Below are positions 43,601 through 49,526 of a stretch of DNA of 49,526 nucleotides, piece after piece. Every line of letters begins with the position of its first letter. Position 1 is the stretch's first letter. The stretch comes from Lachnospiraceae bacterium (lineage in GTDB: Bacteria > Bacillota > Clostridia > Lachnospirales > Lachnospiraceae). Under the pieces are notes generated by a model, which was not told the DNA's origin, ran no database searches, and worked only from the letters and a program-made list of their open reading frames with translations. Location: positions 1 to 49,526 of the forward strand of contig JAILEM010000213.1 of the NCBI GenBank assembly GCA_024687745.1, read 5' to 3'. The position numbers were made by a program, and so were the translations under genes.

Positions 43601-45049
43601 ATGAAGATAAGAACAAGATTTGCACCAAGTCCTACAGGAAGGATGCATGTTGGAAATTTAAGGACTGCTCTCTATGCCTATCTGATAGCAAAGCATGAGG
43701 GCGGAGATTTCTTATTAAGGATCGAGGATACCGATCAGGAACGTTTGGTGGAGGGCGCAGTGGATATTATCTACAGAACCCTGTCCAAAACCGGACTCAT
43801 ACATGATGAGGGTCCTGATAAGGATGGCGGTGTAGGTCCTTATGTTCAGAGTGAGAGAGTTAAAAACGGAATCTATCTTAAATATGCCAAACAGCTTATA
43901 GATGACGGCAAGGCATATTATTGCTTTTGCGATAAAAAAAGGCTTGAGAGTCTTACACAGGAGATAGACGGAAAAGAGATAAGCATATATGACAAACACT
44001 GTCTCAGTCTTTCGAAAGAAGAGATAGAGGCAAATCTTGCTGCGGGAAAGCCCTATGTTATTAGACAGAATAATCCGACTGAGGGAACTACCACCTTCCA
44101 TGATGAAATATATGGAGACATAAGTGTGGATAATTCCGAACTTGACGATATGATCCTTATAAAGTCGGACGGTTATCCTACATATAATTTTGCTAATGTT
44201 ATAGACGATCATCTTATGGGTATCACCCACGTTGTCAGGGGCAATGAATATCTTTCATCATCCCCTAAGTATAACAGACTGTATGAGGCCTTTGGATGGG
44301 AAGTCCCCACCTATGTGCACTGCCCTCTTATAACGGATGAGGAGCATAAGAAATTATCGAAGAGAAGCGGACATTCCTCCTATGAGGATCTTATAGAGCA
44401 GGGATTTCTCTCAGAGGCTGTTGTTAACTTTGTGGCGCTTTTGGGTTGGAGCCCTGAGGATAATCAGGAGATAATGAGCCTTGAGGAGCTCATCTTAAAG
44501 TTTGACTATCATCATATCAATAAGTCACCGGCAGTTTTTGATTATACAAAGCTTAAGTGGATGAACGGCGAATATATAAAGGCAATGGATAATGAGAGCT
44601 TTTATGAAAAAGCCATGCCCTATATAAAAGAGGTGGTAAAGAAGGATTATGATCTTAAGAGAATTGCCGACATGGTAAAGACACGTATCGAGATATTCCC
44701 GGATATTAAGGATCACATAGATTTCTTTGAGGAGCTTCCGGATTACGATATATCAATGTATACACATAAAAAGATGAAGACGGATAAGGAATCCTCGCTT
44801 TCTGTTTTAAAGGATGTGTATGAGATTCTTAAGGAAACGGATGATTATTCAAATGATGCATTATATGCGACCCTTTCCGGATATGTCACGGAAAAAGGAT
44901 ACAAGAACGGTTTTGTTATGTGGCCGATAAGGACAGCTGTTTCCGGGAAACAGAGTACTCCCGGTGGCGCAACCGAGCTTATGGAGGTCCTTGGAAAGGA
45001 TGAATCCTTAAGAAGGATACGCATAGGTATCGAAAAACTCGGAGGCTGA
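43601..45049 (+). CDS. gltX: Glutamyl-tRNA synthetase
   Basis: Charges tRNA-Glu (and possibly tRNA-Gln where GatCAB is used). 482 residues. The class I HIGH region is [19 protein letters not shown], and the KMSKS region is [26 protein letters not shown] and [23 protein letters not shown] are family landmarks. The C-terminal anticodon-binding helices are complete. ATG follows GAGGAGC. It is followed 17 bp later by a helicase gene. Confidence 0.96.
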   Translation: MKIRTRFAPSPTGRMHVGNLRTALYAYLIAKHEGGDFLLRIEDTDQERLVEGAVDIIYRTLSKTGLIHDEGPDKDGGVGPYVQSERVKNGIYLKYAKQLIDDGKAYYCFCDKKRLESLTQEIDGKEISIYDKHCLSLSKEEIEANLAAGKPYVIRQNNPTEGTTTFHDEIYGDISVDNSELDDMILIKSDGYPTYNFANVIDDHLMGITHVVRGNEYLSSSPKYNRLYEAFGWEVPTYVHCPLITDEEHKKLSKRSGHSSYEDLIEQGFLSEAVVNFVALLGWSPEDNQEIMSLEELILKFDYHHINKSPAVFDYTKLKWMNGEYIKAMDNESFYEKAMPYIKEVVKKDYDLKRIADMVKTRIEIFPDIKDHIDFFEELPDYDISMYTHKKMKTDKESSLSVLKDVYEILKETDDYSNDALYATLSGYVTEKGYKNGFVMWPIRTAVSGKQSTPGGATELMEVLGKDESLRRIRIGIEKLGG

Positions 45050-45066
45050 AATAAAGAAAGGCGTAT

Positions 45067-47028
45067 ATGGAAAAACTTAATAATGAACAGCTTGAGGCCG
45101 TCATGCATAAGGACGGCCCCATGCTCACCCTTGCCGGGCCCGGGTCCGGCAAGACATTTGTTTTGGTGATGCGTATCTGCGCATTGATAAACAAATACGG
45201 TGTGGCTCCTGAAAAGATACTGGTACTTACATTTTCAAAGGAGGCTGCACTGGAGATGAAAACACGATTCTACGATCAGGTCGGACATGCCGGATATCCG
45301 GTGCATTTTGGAACATTTCACGCTGTTTTCTATCACATCTTAAAGAAACAGGGATTATACAACGAGAGCAGCATACTTACACACAGGGAAAAACTCGGAT
45401 TGATAAAGGATGCGGGAAGAAGACTCCGTATAAAGGAGGCTTTTGATGAAGCATGGCAGGAAAGGATATTGTCTTTATTGCCGGGATTTAAGAAAAAAAG
45501 CGGGAAAAACACGGAGGAAATCGTTGAAAACAATGAGGAGAGGGAGGTCCTTGAGCTCTATTTAACACTTTGCAAAAACAACAAAAAAATAGATTTTGAC
45601 GACATGATCCTCGAATGCATAAGGCTTTTAAAGAGTATACCCAAGGTCTTAAAAAAGTGGCAGGATAAGTATGACTATATACTCGTGGATGAGTTTCAGG
45701 ACATAGATCATATGCAGTACGAGATTTTAAAGCTCCTTGCAGGTGATAAAAAGAATATTTTCATGGTGGGAGATGATGATCAGTCCATATACGGCTTCAG
45801 GGGCGCAGATCCCATGATCATGCAGATGCTTAAGGAGGATTTTGAAGGCCTTAAGACAGTAAAACTATGCATAAATTACAGGTCGGGGAGAGCTGTGACA
45901 GAATCTGCGCAAAAACTTATATCAAACAATAAGCTCAGATATGATAAAGTGCAAAGCTGTGGGACTGACAGTGAGGGAAGCGTATCATTACGGATATTTA
46001 AAGATGCTTATGAAGAAGCGGAATTTATCGCAGATGAAATAGAAGGATATATAAGAGAAAGAGACGGGAATAACGGAAAGGATAAAGGGAGTGAATCCGT
46101 CAGTGGAGAAAGGGTGCCTGAAAGGATAGGGATCCTTTACAGGACCGTAAGGAGTGCGGATCATCTTGAGGAGGTTTTAAAGAGCCGCAGCATAAGATAT
46201 ATCAGGGATGAAAAAAGATCCGGATACTTTGATAATGAGTGTATAAAGGACATAATGGCATATTTTCTGCTTGCCGGGAAAAGAGGATCGGGGAGCGAAC
46301 TTCTTAGGATATTAAACAGGCCAAAGAGAGGGCTTTTAAGGGAGGCTTTGTATGGAGTAGGTGCAGAAAACAGGGATATGGGCGATATGACGGTTCTCTT
46401 TAAAAGACTTAAGGATTATTATGCCTGTGATACAAAAAGCCTTGCTGCTGTATCAAAGCTTGAAAAAGATATCGGGTTTATCGGGGAGCTTCCGCCAAAA
46501 GCCGCCTTAACCTATATACTTAAGGGTATAGGATATATGGAATATACCGGTAAATATAAAAGAGGGATCAATCTGTCAGAGGATCGGGTAACAGAGCATA
46601 AAAATACCTTACAGATAAGAGAAAGCGGGGAATATGATCTGCTTGCGGGATTTGAACATATCTGCGGCCTTTTTAAGTCCCTGAAAGAGCTCATAGAGTA
46701 TTACCTTGAATATACAGGGGCAGAGGATGAGAACAGAGAAAGGAGGGAGGTAAAGAGAGGAGCTTATGATGTCGTCATGCAGACTATACACGCATCCAAG
46801 GGGCTTGAATATGAAACCGTATATGTGATAGGACTTCAGGAGGGTATATTTCCGCACAGAAAAATGACAGATGAAGGTATGATAGAAGAAGAGAGAAGAC
46901 TTCTTTATGTAGCAATGACAAGGGCAAAGAAAAAACTCTGTCTTTGCGGCAGAAGGATGGATGAATATGGGAAAAGGGAATCGAGATTCTTAAGGGAAAT
47001 ATTCCGGGAGGAAAATGAAGGTTCCTGA
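45067..47028 (+). CDS. UvrD/Rep-family DNA helicase
   Basis: Superfamily 1 ATP-dependent DNA helicase, 653 residues, compact for the family (PcrA is about 740). Walker A AGPGSGKTF, motif Ia TFSKEAALEM, Walker B VDEFQDID, motif III GDDDQSIYGFRGA, motif IV INYRSG, motif V TIHASKGLEYETVYVIGL and motif VI VAMTRAKKKL are all present. The C-terminus ends soon after motif VI, without the PcrA-like tail. Accessory sequence begins directly after its stop. Confidence 0.92.
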   Translation: MEKLNNEQLEAVMHKDGPMLTLAGPGSGKTFVLVMRICALINKYGVAPEKILVLTFSKEAALEMKTRFYDQVGHAGYPVHFGTFHAVFYHILKKQGLYNESSILTHREKLGLIKDAGRRLRIKEAFDEAWQERILSLLPGFKKKSGKNTEEIVENNEEREVLELYLTLCKNNKKIDFDDMILECIRLLKSIPKVLKKWQDKYDYILVDEFQDIDHMQYEILKLLAGDKKNIFMVGDDDQSIYGFRGADPMIMQMLKEDFEGLKTVKLCINYRSGRAVTESAQKLISNNKLRYDKVQSCGTDSEGSVSLRIFKDAYEEAEFIADEIEGYIRERDGNNGKDKGSESVSGERVPERIGILYRTVRSADHLEEVLKSRSIRYIRDEKRSGYFDNECIKDIMAYFLLAGKRGSGSELLRILNRPKRGLLREALYGVGAENRDMGDMTVLFKRLKDYYACDTKSLAAVSKLEKDIGFIGELPPKAALTYILKGIGYMEYTGKYKRGINLSEDRVTEHKNTLQIRESGEYDLLAGFEHICGLFKSLKELIEYYLEYTGAEDENRERREVKRGAYDVVMQTIHASKGLEYETVYVIGLQEGIFPHRKMTDEGMIEEERRLLYVAMTRAKKKLCLCGRRMDEYGKRESRFLREIFREENEGS

Positions 47029-47043
47029 GAGCCTGCATAACTT

Positions 47044-47163
47044 GTGAAAAATGAAGAGCAGGCTGAAGTGGCAAGGCAGATCTTTTCAGAGTATATAAGC
47101 GGCAGGCCATCGACAGCTATAGCAAGAGATCTAAGGAGTAACAAGTTTTATAGTTCGATTTAA
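47044..47163 (+). pseudogene. Fragment of a large serine recombinase
   Basis: A 39-residue open frame from GTG 47044, with a stop just upstream. NEEQAEVARQIFSEYISG followed by RPSTAIARDLRSN matches the recombinase domain (PF07508-like) pattern of large serine integrases, in which a helix ending IFxxYxxG precedes an IAxxL helix. The catalytic resolvase domain and the zinc-ribbon/coiled-coil end are absent. It is a remnant, probably of an integrated element next to the helicase gene. Confidence 0.6.
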
Positions 47164-47293
47164 TTATACGTTAAATCTTCTGCTGACCATCTCCTTTTTC
47201 TTTGGTATGCAGTTTTAAGTTTCATGTCACGTTTTCCGGTGTTGAAACCGTACATGACACGTCGTTTCTTGGCTTTAAGCTTTTTTTAGATTC
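47164..47293. other. Intergenic scar with no recognised gene
   Basis: Contains near-repeats of CATGTCACG (47223-47231) and CATGACACG (47253-47261) and a T-rich run at 47280-47287. A 31-codon frame on the minus strand (47160-47255) is not recognised. Sequence character differs from the core genes to the left. Confidence 0.4.
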
Positions 47294-49201
47294 TTGAGGT
47301 ATTCCGTAAGTGGAATTATAATAATGAATCATATTTCACAACGTGGTGAATGGAAGGGCATGAAGTGGCTGTTCTATGTTTATTATCCGGCGCACTTGTT
47401 TGTTATAGGAATTGTCCGGATTTTGCTTGCTTGGGAACGTATCAGCAATCTTCTGGATGAGCCGGGCGCAGACCGAGAGTTATACTGCCGCCAATGGCGG
47501 GATATCAGCTTTTACCAATGCGTGACAAATGATATTATGCTAAATGACACAGAGGAGATGCTAAAAGGCATGAAGCGGGATTTTGAAGACTTTGATGAAT
47601 TGGATGAATTGTTATCAGAAAAGAAAGCGCGGAAAAAGAGGAAGCGTAACACAGGCAATGGTATCATCATTGCATGCTGCGTGATAATTGCCTGTATTAT
47701 CATATCCTGCGTATATTTGATCATTAGCCGGACTTTGGGAGGAGAACAGGAAACTGGTGAACAGGCTTTGGAGATTGAGGTAGAAGAGAACATTGTAGTC
47801 GAAGGAGAGCCTGCTGAAGAAAAAGACACTACATCTGTCGGAGAACAGGATGTGCAAACAGAAGACATCAACATGGAAGGCGAGTCAGAAGAGCCTTTGC
47901 ATGAAGAACAGGAAGCGGAGTCGTCTGATCCTCAGACTGCAGCTGTAAAAGAGAGCGGCGCGGAGATAGATGTCGCGCAGCTTGTCAGTGCAAGTAACGT
48001 GGGAGAGAATTCTTCTGTGACTTACGGAATAGACGTTTCCAGATTTCAGGGAACCATAGACTGGGCACAGGTTGCAGGCACGGGTATTGATTTCGCCATG
48101 ATAAGGGTCGGATACAGGGACGCTGTCACCGGTGAGATCAAGGACGATTCCAATGCCAAATACAATATGCAGGAAGCAGAGAAAAATGGCATCAAAATCG
48201 GAGCATATTTCTTTTCAACAGCTATAAGCGCGCAGGAAGCTGCGGAAGAAGCGGAATGGGTGGCAAATTATATAGCTAAGTACCCTATAACCTATCCTGT
48301 GGGATTTAACTGTGAGGGCTTTGAAAACGCGTCTAGCAGACAGTACAGCCTCACCAAGGATGAGAGGTCTTCCATAGCACTGGCTTTTCTGGATAAGATA
48401 TATAATGCGGGTTATACTCCGATATTTTACGCTTCAAGAGGCGAGCTTTCAGAGGATGCTCAGTGGAACACCTCTCAGATAGAGCAGAAATATAAGATAT
48501 GGATGGCCTGGTATAATCAAGATACTTCCAAACTCGCTTCAGGTCCGTCATATGAAGGCCAATGCGCCATGTGGCAGTACTCTGACAAGGGAACAGTTGC
48601 CGGCATTGGCAAATCAGTGGATGTAGATGTGGCCTACTTCGGATACGGTGGCACAGAAACGGCCAAGGACACATCAGAAAGAGAAACAGTATCAGCCGAT
48701 GTGGAAGCTTTGATGAACTTCGAAGCGGTAGATGAGACAGTCACCGCCAAGAACAGTACAAACCTAAGGGACAAGCCCAGCCAGGGCTCGGACAGCACTG
48801 TTAAGGTAACCCTGCAGAATGGTCAGACAGCCCGGAGGACCGGCATCAGTGACAGCGGATGGTCCAGAGTTATATATGAAGGCGGTACATATTATGCAGT
48901 TTCCGGCTATTTGACCACGGATATGAGCGCACCTGAGCAAGAGATTACACAACAGCCGGAGGATACTTCAGGGTTCAAGACCAAGTTCATGGACTGTAAT
49001 GAAACCGTTACCGCTAAAGAAGTTGTTAACCTTAGGAATAAGCCCAGTGTGACAGATGAGGATTCTGTAGTAGTCGCAACGCTGTACGCCGGAGATACCG
49101 CGGTAATGACTGGAGTTAATGCAGAGTTTGGATGGGCCAGAGTCGAATACAATGGCCAGACTCTTTACTGTGTGAGCAGTTACCTTAAGTATGTGGAGTA
49201 A
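47294..49201 (+). CDS. TraX-like end fused to membrane-anchored GH25 lysozyme with two SH3 domains
   Basis: 635 residues if read from TTG 47294; ATG at 47324, 47360 or about 47578 are alternatives. Residues about 18-50 (KWLFYVYYPAHLFVIGIVRI) resemble the final membrane segment of TraX proteins of conjugative elements. After a charged region comes one membrane segment (about 118-143), then an acidic linker and a GH25 muramidase domain (about 242-455). It begins YGIDVSRFQG (Asp247) and has Glu341 in FNCEG, where GH25 enzymes usually show Asp-x-Glu; here the first residue is Asn339. Two SH3-like domains (about 475-545 and 565-635), each with NLR(D/N)KPS, end the protein. Likely cuts or binds peptidoglycan outside the cell. 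Confidence 0.85.
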   Translation: MRYSVSGIIIMNHISQRGEWKGMKWLFYVYYPAHLFVIGIVRILLAWERISNLLDEPGADRELYCRQWRDISFYQCVTNDIMLNDTEEMLKGMKRDFEDFDELDELLSEKKARKKRKRNTGNGIIIACCVIIACIIISCVYLIISRTLGGEQETGEQALEIEVEENIVVEGEPAEEKDTTSVGEQDVQTEDINMEGESEEPLHEEQEAESSDPQTAAVKESGAEIDVAQLVSASNVGENSSVTYGIDVSRFQGTIDWAQVAGTGIDFAMIRVGYRDAVTGEIKDDSNAKYNMQEAEKNGIKIGAYFFSTAISAQEAAEEAEWVANYIAKYPITYPVGFNCEGFENASSRQYSLTKDERSSIALAFLDKIYNAGYTPIFYASRGELSEDAQWNTSQIEQKYKIWMAWYNQDTSKLASGPSYEGQCAMWQYSDKGTVAGIGKSVDVDVAYFGYGGTETAKDTSERETVSADVEALMNFEAVDETVTAKNSTNLRDKPSQGSDSTVKVTLQNGQTARRTGISDSGWSRVIYEGGTYYAVSGYLTTDMSAPEQEITQQPEDTSGFKTKFMDCNETVTAKEVVNLRNKPSVTDEDSVVVATLYAGDTAVMTGVNAEFGWARVEYNGQTLYCVSSYLKYVE

Positions 49202-49205
49202 TTTG

Positions 49206-49289
49206 ATGTATGAGGAAATATTAAAGGCTTGTAAAGAATGGTGTCCTTCACTTTTCAAACTTTTCAATGTGCTATATATCGGAAGATAA
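49206..49289 (+). CDS. Short open frame of unknown status
   Basis: 27 codons from ATG 49206, starting MYEEILKACKEWCPSLFKLF. It begins 4 bp after the lysozyme stop and lacks a clear ribosome site. Possibly a fragment of a longer lost gene; low support as a real gene. Confidence 0.2.
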   Translation: MYEEILKACKEWCPSLFKLFNVLYIGR

Positions 49290-49376
49290 TCTTACAAAAG
49301 ATTTATATGACATTAGAAAAGCAGAAGTAATCTTAGTAAAGAATATAATGGAATTTTTCTTACGAAGGGAGTCTAT

Positions 49377-49526
49377 ATGAAATATAATAAGCATTGCCCG
49401 AAATGCGATGGAAATAAAATTGTAGTGATACAGAACGATGGTCATCCGGATGGAACCTACGGTAATAATGTAATGTGTGGAGCAACTACTTTATCAGGTG
49501 TTGTTTTTGTAGAGCGCTATATATGT
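49377..49526 (+). CDS. Zinc-ribbon protein, 5' part only (runs off the window)
   Basis: ATG 49377 follows AAGGGAG (49365-49371) by 5 bp. The first 50 residues have CPKC at 7-10 and further cysteines in MCG and YIC, consistent with a small zinc-ribbon protein. The frame is open to the window edge, so length and family cannot be judged. Confidence 0.55.
   Translation, partial: MKYNKHCPKCDGNKIVVIQNDGHPDGTYGNNVMCGATTLSGVVFVERYIC

Noticed and set aside
47160-47255. 31-codon minus-strand frame next to the recombinase fragment
   Set aside because: Not recognised, no ribosome site, and it overlaps the end of the fragment; kept only as part of the scar.
1-49526. tRNA or rRNA genes
   Set aside because: The gaps between genes are short and accounted for by promoters and terminators; no cloverleaf or rRNA-like sequence was seen by eye.

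Overview
The window is a chromosomal segment of a low-to-mid GC Gram-positive anaerobe, most likely a member of the Clostridia close to Lachnospiraceae. This is inferred from family content: a YesM/YesN two-component pair, a fused SecDF, the rbgA-rnhB-ylqG-ylqH-yraN order, a meso-DAP-type MurE, TrpB2, strong GGAGG ribosome sites, and heavy use of AGG/AGA and ATA codons. No rRNA, tRNA or CRISPR array was seen. Most of the sequence is dense core chromosome, with a recombined accessory edge after about 47.03 kb.

Layout. (1) 80-5641: four genes joined by three successive 11-bp overlaps. They encode a sensor kinase with a long repetitive cytoplasmic tail, an AraC-type response regulator, a membrane-anchored muramidase-like protein, and a lipoprotein in which two halves of a periplasmic-binding fold occur in permuted order before a permease-like domain. 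(2) 5777-8046: an ABCG-type ATPase with an N-terminal membrane domain and its ABC-2 permease. (3) 8147-10309: a lipoprotein M3 metallopeptidase. (4) 10474-12594: a Zur-like regulator with a zinc ABC ATPase and permease behind a Fur/Zur-type operator. (5) 12720-17416: metY, hisS, a zinc-ribbon membrane protein and a DUF5662 protein. (6) 17442-18800 on the minus strand: a CorC/HlyC-like protein, divergent from (7) 19001-24163: a zinc-ribbon protein, secDF and recJ. (8) 24396-28044: cardiolipin synthase, murE and a PH-domain protein. (9) 28255-31922: rpsB, tsf, trpB2 and rplS. (10) 32042-36715: the aromatic block pheA, aroQ, aroA, tyrA and DAHP synthase. (11) 36726-42125: lepB, rbgA, a second lepB, rnhB, ylqG-like, ylqH-like and yraN. 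(12) prs on the minus strand, divergent from gltX and a UvrD-like helicase. (13) 47029-49526: a serine-recombinase scrap, a TraX-like/GH25/SH3 chimera, and the start of a small zinc-ribbon gene.

How the parts work together. The aromatic block covers the entry step (DAHP synthase), two middle steps (dehydroquinase, EPSP synthase) and both terminal branches (to Phe and Tyr). It sits between rplS and the lepB/rbgA/rnhB genes that normally follow rplS. The Zur-like regulator and zinc transporter form a self-contained zinc-responsive unit that lacks its binding protein here. The strongest candidates for something undescribed are the overlapping four-gene sensory unit at the left end, with its permuted binding fold, and the recombination-made TraX/lysozyme chimera at the right end.
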